Positions 9,331 to 19,248 of a DNA stretch of 64,000 bases are shown one piece after another (the first letter of the stretch is position 1; each line of letters starts with the position of its first letter). The notes under the pieces were generated by a model. That model made no database searches. It was not told the origin of the DNA and saw only the letters and a list, made by a program, of their open reading frames with translations. The DNA is taken from the NCBI GenBank assembly GCA_030272585.1, contig BSYQ01000009.1, forward strand, positions 5,518,001 to 5,582,000. The letters are read 5' to 3'. A program made the position numbers and the translations under genes. This DNA is from Bryopsis sp. KO-2023 (taxonomy: Eukaryota > Chlorophyta > Ulvophyceae > Bryopsidales > Bryopsidaceae).

Positions 9331-9447
9331 GATTACATCCAGAGGCTTTTGCCTTGCTTCGAACGTTGGGACACAATTCACTCATGTATGTCGTTGCAAC
9401 AGGGCGGTTTGCCCTACGCAACTTGTAATCCTTGTTTCCTTGTTTCC

Positions 9448-9679
9448 TGGCAATTGGACGAGCCACTCGCTAAGGAAGGGAGGGGCCACAGCAGCAGTCC
9501 ATGCGGGCATCCCCATGTGGAAGGTCCGTGCTTGGGGCCATTGGAGTCCGTCTTCCAAGGCTGTTTGGCGCTACGTGGACTTGACTGCCCCTGCTGACCC
9601 CTTTGGTTCCCGCTTGTTCGCGGGACTGGAGGCATCTCCTGCCGCGCTGGTGAGCGAGGAGTCCCCGCCACCATCTTGA
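9448..9679 (+). pseudogene. DIRS tyrosine recombinase, C-terminal fragment
   Basis: The piece covers the catalytic C-terminus: the H-x-x-R box (SHSLRKGGATAAVHAG), the WGHWSP segment and the nucleophile tyrosine (WRYVDL), ending EESPPPS with a TGA stop. It differs from the full copy in D2 at only a few residues (LRKG is kept; WSPSSK in place of WSPTSK). The N-terminal two thirds were separated by the LINE-C insertion and are not in the window, so this copy cannot be expressed as a recombinase. Confidence 0.85.
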
Positions 9680-9836
9680 CTGTTGATGGTTATGGGGCAA
9701 AATGATTATATCAAAACAATGGCTGTGGTTATTTGGACAATTCTGGTTTTTATTTAAAGATGCTGGTTTTTATTATCTTGTGTTCATGAGTGTTCGGTTC
9801 TGGGGTGGGTTTGCCCCAACGATTTCACGTCATAAA
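9448..9836 (+). mobile_element. D2-like DIRS element, 3' fragment
   Basis: This matches the D2 element from the C-terminus of the recombinase through one copy of the 'B' terminal repeat, ending in GTCATAAA at about 9836. A2 and the second B copy are missing, as expected if B1 and B2 recombined. LINE-C is inserted at the left edge and LINE-A sequence lies to the right. Confidence 0.8.
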
Positions 9837-9898
9837 AACAGCCACACGAACCTGCCCCGGACAATTAAACAAACGAAACAGAGAGCCACGACTCTCTG
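9837..9898 (-). mobile_element. LINE-A fragment
   Basis: About 62 bp of LINE-A RT C-terminal coding sequence (minus strand), lying between the end of the D2-like fragment and the remains of D3. It is probably the flank into which the D2-like element inserted. Confidence 0.7.
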
Positions 9899-10008
9899 TT
9901 TGACAAAAACCCATAAAATCCATAAAAACCCATTTATCCAAACTTCCTAATGTTATTCAAAAAGCCGATAGACCGGGCGGGTGGGTGGGAGAGCAGAAAA
10001 GTGAATAG
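9899..10008 (-). mobile_element. D3 DIRS-like element, outermost 3' piece
   Basis: This matches the spacer between the A2 and B2 repeats and the edge of A2 in the intact D elements. The terminal B2 repeat is deleted. A LINE-B copy is inserted at 10009; D3 resumes at about 15181. Confidence 0.75.
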
Positions 10009-11285
10009 AAACAGAAACAGAAATTTCATGTTGCGAAGGGCAAATCCGCCCTGTTGCAACCACATACAATGTCTCAGCCATGTCCAAAAGTCCATAGAAG
10101 ATGAAGTCTCCAATAAAACCCCAATACAATCAACGAGAGACCCATCACTAGGTTATTAATTTATGACGGAAAATCGTTGGGGCAGTCCCACCCAAGAACA
10201 CGGACACACATGAACACTAGATAATAAAATACAACATCTTAAAATATAAACCAGAATTGTCCCAATAAACACAGCCATTGTTTTGATAGAATCATTTTGC
10301 CTTCTCAAAGAAGAATATCCCAGTTTGGCTTTTCGGAGCCAGAGAGCGACAAAAACCCATAAAATCCATAAAAACCCATTTATCCAAACTTCCTAATGTT
10401 ATTCAAAAAGCCGATAGACCGGGCGGGTGGGTGGGAGAGCAGAAAAGTGAATAGCAAAACAAATGGCCCGCTTATATCCTTGCTGTGCAGCACTACAGTC
10501 GTACAGCGATGCTGTGCTGTGCATTGTAATGCTGCAATCAGAACCGCACAAACTAAATGTCTGACTGCCACCCTGGCAGCACCAGAACCACCGAATACGC
10601 ACATCAAATCCTGACCACTCAAACGAGTACAGCTAAGCCAAGTACCTCCACAACCACGAAACTACCCGCCCTGTGCCCAACTGCCGCATAAACTTTTCAA
10701 CTGACGTTGAAGACATTTATGACGGAAAATCGTTGGGGCAGTCCCACCCAAGAACACGGACACACATGAACACTAGATAATAAAATACAACATCTTAAAA
10801 TATAAACCAGAATTGTCCCAATAAACACAGCCATTGTTTTGATAGAATCATTTTGCCCCTTAACCATCGATGCTCGTGATGGAGGCAGGGAGTCCTCGCT
10901 CACCAGCACAGCAGAAGATGCCATCGATCCCGCGAACAAGCGGGGGCCCCAGGGGTCTGCAGGCGCCGTCAACCCCACGTTCGGTTACTTCACCTTGAAG
11001 AACCCGCTCCAATGAACCCGAACGTGGACCCTCCACCTGGAATATCGTATTGACTGCTGCTGTAGCCCCTCCCTCAGAGCTGGTAGCTCATCCAATCGCC
11101 AGAGGCATAATTCTAGAAAACGTGGGCCACGAGAGCCTCATTGCTTTCCCGCACATGGCCTCCTTGTTTTAGTGTTTCCTCCTAGGACCAAGAATGCCTC
11201 GCCGGGCAAATGCCATCGATAGCAAAAACATTAAAATGCACAACAACACGTCGTGCCACACCTCGATAGTGATATCATCGGTCAG

Positions 11286-11382
11286 AAACAGAAACAGAAA
11301 CAGAAATTACATGTTGCGAAGGGCAAATCCGCCCTGTTGCAACCACATACAATGTCTCAGCCATGTCCAAAAGTCCACAGAA
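11286..11382 (-). mobile_element. Short LINE-B insertion in D0
   Basis: A 97-bp LINE-B 3' end with (AAACAG) tail and complete stem-loop, flanked by a perfect 15-bp target duplication GATATCATCGGTCAG (11271-11285 and 11383-11397). The empty site is seen in D1 and D3. Confidence 0.92.
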
Positions 11383-11752
11383 GATATCATCGGTCAGAGC
11401 TGCCAAATACCTCCAGTATGGCTGCCGGGAACGCGTGGAGTCCATCCTCCGTTGCAGTTGCATGTTCACCCGGTCAGCAGCCCATTGACCATCGACGGGA
11501 TTATCAGCAAGTTGTACCCAAAAGAGCCACATCAGGCTCGATATCGAATAAAATGTGGAGGTGGCGCTGCTGGACTTCAGAGTGCCACTGGACTTGAAGG
11601 TATCAGCAGAAACCAGCACCGCCTCTCCTGTTCCTGAGCGTCGGAATGCTCCAAAGTCTTCCCCACGATACGGAACCAAAATTTTTGCCTCTTTCTTCTC
11701 GTTAAGAGGACTTTGCCACACTGTTGGAGCGGGATCCCCAGTTGTTTCCTCG

Positions 11753-11806
11753 TTGCAACAGGGCGGTTTGCCCTACGCAACTTGTAATCCTTGTATCCTT
11801 GTATCC
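11753..11806 (+). mobile_element. Short LINE-A insertion in D0
   Basis: A 54-bp LINE-A 3' end that begins exactly at the base of the stem-loop (TTGCAACAGGGC) and ends in a (CCTTGTAT)-type tail. It is flanked by the duplication TTGTTTCCTCG (11742-11752 and 11807-11817). D1 and D3 show the site without the insertion. Confidence 0.9.
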
Positions 11807-11933
11807 TTGTTTCCTCGTGCCCAAACGTGCAAAACTGTTCCATTGTTTCCAACCACTGCGAAAGCAAAATCACCTGTCGCTCCAGATCGATGTCGATGAT
11901 TTTGTCGCACCAATAAACCAAAAAACCAACAGG

Positions 11934-13988
11934 TTACCATCCTGGCAAACCCGTCTTGAAAACGCTCCAGCGCCAATAGCTCGCGCCTGGAGGTGTTTGC
12001 CCTCCGAATCTCCCGGGCAGGATCGTCGCCGCATTGGGATTCAGAACTGTGATCAGAGTTGCCTCAGCCATCAGGTCTTGATGCCACCATCGGTCCAACC
12101 AACGTGGCACCAACAGCAGGCATGGGAGGGAGTGCTCCAGAAGGTGCTTCACTACTGCTGGAACGTTCTCGATGGGAGGGAACACCCAGTTCCTCTCCGC
12201 CCTCCACAGGTCCAAGCTCTGATTCATGCAATTCATCCCCTCCGTCCCTGGCTCGCGATCCAGACTGTTGAATCTCCCAAGCTGGCGTGTACCCAACGAG
12301 GCAAAGCGGTCGATCGTCAGATGAAACCGCTCCTGCAGCTTCTCGAAGATCTTCGGGTTCAACCTGTACTCTTGCTTCTCCGAAAGCCGCGACAGCGCAT
12401 CAGGGTACACGTTCTGAGCGCTGGGAATCCACTCCACTTGGAAATCAATGTTCATGGCTTCCAATAGCCAATAGAGCCGCTTGTACTCCTGGAACAACGG
12501 ACTCGAACGCGAACATTGACTCCGTAATATGGCAGCAATCACCTGACTGTCGGTGATGCACTTCAAACGCCGATCCCTGATCTTGTCTTTGAAGGCCTTG
12601 ACTGCCAAACCCACTGCTTGCAGCTCTCGTAGGTTTATATGCTCTTCCCCCGTCCAGAATCCTGCCGCCAAAGCCATCGGTGGGGCGTCCTCCGAAGCCT
12701 TCTCATGGATCTTCAGAGACGCTCCCCATCCCGTCAAGCTGGCATCCACCGCGAGGTCTCCTGAATGAGGTGGCCGCCATATGCACATCGTGGTCTTCTC
12801 GGGAGACAGCTGCTCCCAATACCGCAGTGCTGCGATGGCAGGCCGTGAAACCTGCACTCTGGTGCTCCAGTTCTTCTTGCCTTTGAGACAATCGTACAGG
12901 TGGCGCAGCCAGAACCTCGTTCCTTTGATTGCGGGGGCGCATGACTGGGCGAAACCCAGAAAAGAAGCCAATTTCCTGGCCGGTATGCGACGGCCACTCC
13001 TGAGGATCTGCAGTCGCAGGGTAAGAGCATGTTTTCGAAGGCGCTCCAGCCTGTGTGGTGGGAGCACAAACAACGCTGCCTTGCTGTCAACGAGGAACCC
13101 CAAATGTTGCAGCTTCTGGCGGGGATCCCACACACACTTGGAGTCCTTCCACGATATCCCCATCTGATCGAATATTCCTCTGATGATTCGACCAAAAACT
13201 CTCAACTCTGCAGCCGAGGAATGCATGCAGAGAAAATCATCCAAGTACCACGTCAATCTCACTCTCTTCTCGTTTCTATAACGCTTCCAGTACTCGTATA
13301 AAAAATCATCTGTTCCCTCTTTTTTCATTTCTTTTATCATCCCTGGGTTTCTCAAAAACCTGACCAAATTCTTAATCAAATCACAATAAATTTTAGGCGA
13401 ACCCCTGAATCCAAACGGCAACACCTCGCATTGGAAACGTTCACCATCCACTTCGAATTGAAAGAATTTCTTATGGTCTGGATGAATGCCGACGTGAAAA
13501 AAGGCGTCCTTCAAATCGAACTTAATCAAAAAATCGTTCTGGCGCAACATATGAGGCAACGAGCGCAAATCCTCGTAATGCACAGGGTAGGGCAACACCT
13601 GTGCATTTAAAGGCCTCAAGTCTATTATCAGACGCTGCCCAGTTCTATTTCCAAATTCATCCTTTTTGGGTACCAAAAAGGATCGGCTGACATGAGCCGA
13701 TTTATCAGGATTATCCACGATGCTGATCGCACCCTTCTCTAGATAATCCTTTCTGATTTCCCTCCATTCTTTTCTTTGAGTTTCAGACTTAAGAAAAGAA
13801 CCACCGAACTGCTGGGTTCGTGGTGTACCGTCAAATCGCACTTTGACACCCCCTGATATGATTCGCAGCACCTCTTGCGATGTACCAATTCTCCGCCACT
13901 GACCCCCATTCCGTCGTACTTTCAACGCCGTCCACTGTGCCGACAGGTCCTCCAGTCCCTGTGTCGTCGAGTCCAGGTCATCTCCCAT
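11934..13988 (-). CDS. DIRS reverse transcriptase-RNase H (D0)
   Basis: An open frame of 684 codons starting MGDDLDSTTQGLEDL. It would convert element RNA into DNA for circularisation and recombinase-mediated integration. RT landmarks in order: FDLKDAFFHVG (motif A), LPFGFRGSP (motif B) and the YLDDFL catalytic box (motif C). The RNase H part follows, with DASLTGWGAS, ITDSQ and PDALSR. The C-terminus is WRWSVFKTGLPGW then TAA. The frame has no stop although gag and recombinase of this element are wrecked. The start matches the D2 RT, which begins MGDDLF. Confidence 0.9.
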   Translation of the reverse strand: MGDDLDSTTQGLEDLSAQWTALKVRRNGGQWRRIGTSQEVLRIISGGVKVRFDGTPRTQQFGGSFLKSETQRKEWREIRKDYLEKGAISIVDNPDKSAHVSRSFLVPKKDEFGNRTGQRLIIDLRPLNAQVLPYPVHYEDLRSLPHMLRQNDFLIKFDLKDAFFHVGIHPDHKKFFQFEVDGERFQCEVLPFGFRGSPKIYCDLIKNLVRFLRNPGMIKEMKKEGTDDFLYEYWKRYRNEKRVRLTWYLDDFLCMHSSAAELRVFGRIIRGIFDQMGISWKDSKCVWDPRQKLQHLGFLVDSKAALFVLPPHRLERLRKHALTLRLQILRSGRRIPARKLASFLGFAQSCAPAIKGTRFWLRHLYDCLKGKKNWSTRVQVSRPAIAALRYWEQLSPEKTTMCIWRPPHSGDLAVDASLTGWGASLKIHEKASEDAPPMALAAGFWTGEEHINLRELQAVGLAVKAFKDKIRDRRLKCITDSQVIAAILRSQCSRSSPLFQEYKRLYWLLEAMNIDFQVEWIPSAQNVYPDALSRLSEKQEYRLNPKIFEKLQERFHLTIDRFASLGTRQLGRFNSLDREPGTEGMNCMNQSLDLWRAERNWVFPPIENVPAVVKHLLEHSLPCLLLVPRWLDRWWHQDLMAEATLITVLNPNAATILPGRFGGQTPPGASYWRWSVFKTGLPGW

Positions 13989-14081
13989 GGACCCTGTCGT
14001 CCTGTTTTCGTTCCTCTTTTCCTTGGTGAGCGCCCTCGTCTGCTTTTGATCCTGTATTGCCGTTTCTTCACAGCACGCGGA

Positions 14082-14340
14082 TCAGGCAGTACAAACCCTA
14101 GCTTTTGGCCCCATCACTTGGCGCACCAGAGCAGGGTTTTGGCGCAGCACAGCGCTGGGAGCGAATAGCAGGCACCGTGGACGTGGTTTTAGGCGGGACA
14201 GCAGCTGTGAATTGTCGATATGACCGTTCAAAAACGACCCCTTCCCGAATTCGCCGATGTAGTGCCCCAGGCTGCGACCAGGTGAGTGTTGTGCGTGTTG
14301 ACGATCCTCTTCCAGAGAGTGTCGCTCCACACACTGAGAT
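14082..14340 (-). pseudogene. D0 gag-like ORF remnant
   Basis: This corresponds to the 222-residue first ORF of D2, but only its beginning and a central piece remain. The D2 segments GRDLGHFDDTF and LVRQVFGPYALAS are still traceable (here DLGHYIGEF and LVRQVMGPKA), separated by a shortened and frame-shifted interior. It cannot encode the full protein. The same deletion is shared with D1 and D3. Confidence 0.7.
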
Positions 14341-15180
14341 CTCCTTACAAGGAGCCAGCAAAAGGTTGCTGGGCTGCTCGAAGAGCAGAAAAGTGAATAG
14401 CAAAACAAATGGCCCGCTTATATCCTTGCTGTGCAGCACTACAGTCGTACAGCGATGCTGTGCTGTGCATTGTAATGCTGCAATCAGAACCGCACAAACT
14501 AAATGTCTGACTGCCACCCTGGCAGCACCAGAACCACCGAATACGCACATCAAATCCTGACCACTCAAACGAGTACAGCTAAGCCAAGTACCTCCACAAC
14601 CACGAAACTACCCGCCCTGTGCCCAACTGCCGCATAAACTTTTCAACTGACGTTGAAGACATGTATCAGAAAGTATTGCCAAAAACGTTCCCAAGAAAAA
14701 GAAACCTGGAACACCAAGCAACAACCAAAAGGAGAGCGAAAACTACTGTCAAACGCCCACTACAAACGACCAACAAACGAAACCAAACAAACAAACACAA
14801 AACAAACGAATAAAAACCACGTCACGGCTGAGCCTCAAGCCACTGAGAGCGAAAATCCAACGCCCGACGAAGGTAAACGGCCACCCGATACTGACCCGGC
14901 AAATTGAATAAACGACGCAACGAACACCCCGATTCAGCCACCACCGATCCCGCACGCAAACCAGAATACAACGGACAAAAGAAAAGAAAATGCCGCTCGT
15001 TCTCAGCCGTTCTGTTGCCTTGCGACAAACAATAAGGACAGAAACGCTCGTGCAAAGGCACGTCCCTCCGTTGCAGATCCGCCACATCGATCTCCAAACC
15101 GTGCAAACGCGCACGAAAACGCACCCACACCGTCCGCAGCCCGATGTCTTCGAAAGAAGACAGCGCTCTCGAGTATCCAA

Positions 15181-15667
15181 ACACCGAATAGCAAAACAAA
15201 TGGCCCGCTTATATCCTTGCTGTGCAGCACTACAGTCGTACAGCGGTGCTGTGCTGTGCATTGTAATGCTGCAATCAGAACCGCACAAACTAAATGTCTG
15301 ACTGCCACCCTGGCATCACCAGAACCACCGAATACGCACATCAAATCCTGACCACTCAAACGAGTACAGCTAAGCCAAGTACCTCCATAATCACGAAACT
15401 ACCCGCCCTGTGCCCAACTGCCGCATAAACTTTTCAACTGACGTTGAAGACATTTATGACGGAAAATCGTTGGGGCAGTCCCACCCAAGAACACGGACAC
15501 ACATGAACACTAAATAATAAAATACAACATCTTAAAATATAAACCAGAATTGTCCCAATAAACATAGCCATTGTTTTGATAGAATCATTTTGCCCCTTAA
15601 CCATCGATGCTCGTGATGGAGGCAGGGAGTCCTCGCTCACCAGCACAGCAGAAGATGCCTTCGATCC
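15181..15667 (-). mobile_element. D3 DIRS-like element, 3' repeats and recombinase end
   Basis: Contains the A2 repeat, the B1 repeat (15455-15598) and the last codons of the recombinase remnant. It is broken at TTCGATCC (15660-15667) by the LINE-A copy; the same eight bases reopen D3 at 23491. Confidence 0.85.
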
Positions 15668-17047
15668 AGTTGAAACTGGGGACGTGTGCTGGTGCGGATT
15701 CGTGGACGCCGGCGTTCTTCAAGGGACAGGGGTTGCAGGAGGCTTGGCTTTCGTTGCTGCTCGCTCTCTTTAATCGATGCCTTCGCGAGAGACGTGTTCC
15801 TCGGAGCTGGCTGTTTGGTATGGTACGCCCCATTTACAAGAACCGTGGACAACGTTCGGATCCCATTCGTTATCGTCCGATCATGCTCTGTACGGTGTGG
15901 TACAAACTGTTTGTTTATACGTTGATGGAGCGCGTCGCACCTGTGTTGGACCCTGTTCGTCATCCCACTCAGGAAACAAGGAAACAAGGAAACAAGGATT
16001 ACAAGTTGCGTAGGGCAAACCGCCCTGTTGCAACGACATACATGAGTGAATCGTGTCCCAACGTTCGAAGCAAGGCAAAAGCCTCTGAATGTAATCAACT
16101 CCTAAATGAACAAAATCTCCCACTCAGGCCGGTGTTCGAAGGGGCTGTGAAACGGTGACTTGGATTTTGCTGGCGTGGGGTCTCATTTTCTGGGCGACGC
16201 AGACTGGGAACTTGTTGTTTTTGCTGTCGATGGATTTGGCGAAAGCTTACGACAGTGTGCATCACGATCGCTTGTGGTTGCACTTGCGACGTATGGGCCT
16301 GCATCCGTGGCTGATTGAACTTGTGAGGTACATGTATCACAACTCCTCGGCGGTGGTTAGGGGGACTCGTGGCTGTTCGCGCTCGTTTGAGATGCGACGT
16401 GGTGTGCGACAAGGCTGCCCTTTCAGTCCTCTGTTGTATACCTGTTACCATGATAACTTTCCTCTTCTCTTGGAGCGACTGGACTTGGAACGAGTTGTTT
16501 TTGACCTGGTGAAGATCGTCGCAATGATCTTTGCGGACGACACTCTGGTGCCTTTGCGTGATGAGGAAGGTGTGCAGGCGGTGGGCGACTTGACGCTTCG
16601 GTTTGAGCAGGACTGGCATATCAAGACAAACCATGAGAAGACGGAGGTGCTTGCGGTGAACCCGGGGTCGCGTACTTCGGTTTCGTTTGGTGGACACGAT
16701 GTGCCGTTGCAGCGCACGCTCAAGTATTTGGGTGTGGTGTTTTACGATGGGCCTGGGGACGTCAACGTGTTTCGGGAGCATATTTCCAAGGTGTTGTGTG
16801 CGGGCAACGTGGCTGTTGGGCGTTTGCGTGCGAGGGCGTTTGAGATCGGTTTGAGGGATCCACGGACTCTGGTGGCTCTCTTCAAGATGTACGTTTTGGG
16901 GAAGGTGCAGTATGCTGCGCCGGTTTGGGTGTTCTTTTTGACTCAGCAGCACAAGCGGGAGCTGAATGATCTGTTGGTGCGTTATTTAAAATCGGTGCTA
17001 CGTCTTCCGACGAGGGCGCTGAAGAATTTCGTGTATTTGGAGTGTGG
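15668..17047 (+). pseudogene. LINE-A reverse transcriptase, N-terminal and palm part
   Basis: This is the start of the RT frame of the interrupted LINE-A copy. It carries CAGADSWTPAFFKGQGL, palm motif A (MDLAKAYDSVHHDRLWLHLR), GVRQGCPFSPLLY and catalytic FADDTLVPL, then the thumb. One LINE-A insertion (15974-16117) with an 11-bp duplication TCCCACTCAGG splits it. The C-terminal zinc part of the same copy is at 18120-18571 and 22901-23120. Endonuclease and upstream sequence were never copied (5' truncation). Confidence 0.85.
15974..16117 (-). mobile_element. LINE-A 3' end nested in LINE-A
   Basis: A 144-bp minus-strand LINE-A 3' end: GGAAACAA-type tail, stem-loop and 3' UTR, flanked by TCCCACTCAGG (15963-15973 and 16118-16128). 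Confidence 0.9.
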
Positions 17048-18119
17048 AAACAGAAACAGAAACAGAATTACAAGTTGCGTAGGGCAAACCGCCCTGTTGC
17101 AACGACATACATGAGTGAATCGTGTCCCAACGTTCGAAGCAAGGCAAAAGCCTCTGAATGTAATCAACTCCTAAACGAGCCCAAACGTCAAAACATAAAA
17201 CCAAACACAAGAATCGGTCGCTTCCAACTCAGAAACCCGGAGCGAGCGCCCAACAAACAAAGCAAACAACGAAGAACACCAACTTCCCCATCAAACGAAA
17301 CATCCAGAACAACGAAAAACAAACACCACCAGTCGCTACAAGCCCACTACGAACGAGCGTCCAACCACTCCCTACGCAAGGCGAGCGCCCGGCGAATATA
17401 AACAGCCACACGAACCTGCCCCGGACAATTAAACAAACGAAATAGAGAGCCACGACTCTCTTCCACGACCGAGTTCACACGCAACCGCACATAAAGCGGA
17501 CAAGCAAAAAGAAAATGCACCTCGTTTTCAGGCGTCGAAACCCCAGCGTCCAAACAAAACGGACAATACCTCTCGTTCAAAGGCACGTCTCTATCACTCA
17601 AGTCCACAGCATCGATCTCCAAACCGTGAAGACGAGCCCGAAAACGCACCCAAGTCGTACGCAAACCCAAATCCGTAAAAGAAGACAACGCGTTCGTGTA
17701 ACAAAACGTCGGTTTGAACCGATTATAATACGCCACGATACGCGGATGTCGGGAACGCAATTGACCCACAATATCTGCCTTATAGGCACGCGCCCAGGTC
17801 GCCACGTCCACCTCCACAAACCCATCGAACTGTGGAACAAAGCGTCTCACCATATCACGAAACTGAACCCACCAAGAACGCCGAGAATCCGGCTGACCAC
17901 GCAACCAGAACAGCATCGCCCGCGTGGGATGCGTCGCCGGCAATTGCATCAGGCGATTCCAAAACTTCAACGCGTTCCGGTACAAATAAAACGTGACCGG
18001 CAAAACACCACACTCCAAATACACGAAATTCTTCAGCGCCCTCGTCGGAAGACGTAGCACCGATTGTAGGTAACGCACCAACAGATCGTTCAGCTCCCGC
18101 TTGTGCGCTTGTGCGCTTG
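17048..18119 (-). mobile_element. LINE-A variant with AAACAG tail nested in LINE-A
   Basis: A 1.07-kb minus-strand LINE-A flanked by TGGAGTGTGG (17038-17047 and 18120-18129). It has the LINE-A body and stem-loop but the hexamer tail otherwise seen on LINE-B, and a ~70-bp deletion in its 3' UTR. It encodes the RT C-terminal region (17347-18100) with CPFC...HFLFAC. Its 5' end carries three GCTTGTGC units, probably added at the junction. Confidence 0.88.
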
Positions 18120-18899
18120 TGGAGTGTGGTGTTTTGCCGGTCACGTTCTATTTGTACCGGAACGCGTTGAAGTTTTGGAATCGCCTGATGCAATTGCCGG
18201 CGACGCATCCCACGCGGGCGATGCTGTTCTGGTTGCGTGGTCAGCCGGATTCTCGGCGTTCTTGGTGGGTCCAGTTTCGTGATATGGTGAGACGCTTTGT
18301 TCCACAGTTCGATGGGTTTGTGGAGGTGGACGTGGCGACCTGGGCGCGTGCCTATAAGGCAGATATTGTGGGTCAGTTGCGTTCTCGACATCCGCGTATC
18401 GTGGCGTATTACAATCGGTTCAAACCGACGTTTTGTTACACGAAGGCGTTGTCTTCTTTTACGGATTTGGGTTTGCGTACGACTTGGGTGCGTTTTCGGG
18501 CTCGTCTTCACGGTTTGGAGATCGATGCTGTGGACTTGAGTGATAGAGACGTGCCTTTGAACGAGAGGTATGTCTTCAACGTCAGTTGAAAAGTTTATGC
18601 GGCAGTTGGGCACAGGGCGGGTAGTTTCGTGGTTGTGGAGGTACTTGGCTTAGCTGTACTCGTTTGAGTGGTCAGGATTTGATGTGCGTATTCGGTGGTT
18701 CTGGTGCTGCCAGGGTGGCAGTCAGACATTTAGTTTGTGCGGTTCTGATTGCAGCATTACAATGCACAGCACAGCATCGCTGTACGACTGTAGTGCTGCA
18801 CAGCAAGGATATAAGCGGGCCATTTGTTTTGCTATTCACTTTTCTGCTCTTCGAGCAGCCCAGCAATTCGTTTGCTGGCTCCTAGTGAGCAGATCTCAG

Positions 18900-19140
18900 T
18901 GTGTGGAGCGACACTCTCTGGAAGAGGATCGTCACACCGCACACCACCTACCTGATCGCGACCTGGGGCACTACATCGACGAGGTCGTGGAGGGGTCGTT
19001 TTGTGAACGGCCAGATCGACAATTCGCTGCTGCTGTCTCGCCCACAACCACGTCCACGGCGCCTGCTGTTCGCTCCAAGTGCTGTGCTGCGCCATACCCT
19101 TGCTCTGGTGCGCCAAGTGATGGGGCCAGAAAGCTAGGGT
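18900..19140 (+). pseudogene. D1 gag-like ORF remnant
   Basis: Remains of the first DIRS ORF. The beginning (LEEDRHTAHHLPDRDLGHYI) and a later block (HTLALVRQVMGP) align with the 222-residue ORF of D2, but roughly half of the protein is deleted and the pieces lie in different frames. It stops well before the RT frame, which here has its own start. Confidence 0.7.
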
Positions 19141-19248
19141 TTGTACTGCCTGTCCTGCGTGCTGTGAAGAAACGGCAATACAGGGTCAGGCGCACATCAA
19201 GGCGTTCATCAAGGAATGGAGGAACGAAAACAGAACAGGACAGAGCCT

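Larger units (their letters stand above)
8040..9447 (+). mobile_element. LINE-C, non-autonomous element with LINE-A 3' end
   Basis: A retroelement with one short ORF (8130-8573), a long repeat-bearing 3' region, and a last ~125 bp that match the LINE-A 3' end, including stem-loop and GGAAACAA-type tail (to 9447). It sits in the recombinase gene of a D2-like DIRS element, which resumes at 9448. The left edge is not certain and could lie further left, in the minisatellite. A second, 5'-truncated copy lies at 34463-35293 on the minus strand with a clean target duplication. Confidence 0.75.
11180..11930 (-). pseudogene. D0 tyrosine recombinase remnant
   Basis: Degenerate recombinase sequence matching those in D1 and D3. 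The N-terminal part is recognisable (WCDKIIDIDLERQVILLSQW in all three copies), but a large internal block is missing, and the catalytic H-x-x-R segment is destroyed by a stop and substitutions. Two LINE insertions add further breaks. The same underlying lesions occur in D1 and D3, so they predate the spread of these copies. Confidence 0.8.
10160..14660 (-). mobile_element. D0, DIRS-like element with defective gag and recombinase
   Basis: A 4.5-kb element on the minus strand with split direct repeats. In element order it has A1 (to the right, ending GTTGAAGAC at 14660), gag remnant, RT-RNase H, recombinase remnant, then B1, A2 and B2 (left, to 10160). Flanks rejoin to LINE-B sequence without a target duplication, as expected for tyrosine-recombinase integration. 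Two short LINE 3' ends (11286-11382, 11753-11806) are inserted in the recombinase remnant. Confidence 0.85.
10009..15180 (-). mobile_element. LINE-B copy inserted in D3, itself split by D0
   Basis: The LINE-B 3' end lies at 10009-10159 (tail and stem-loop) and the rest at 14661-15180. Joining across D0 gives the uninterrupted LINE-B order seen at 30769-31573. GAATAG is repeated at both outer edges as a short target duplication. The coding part (14822-15180) is a C-terminal RT fragment with CPYC...HFLFFC. Confidence 0.8.
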
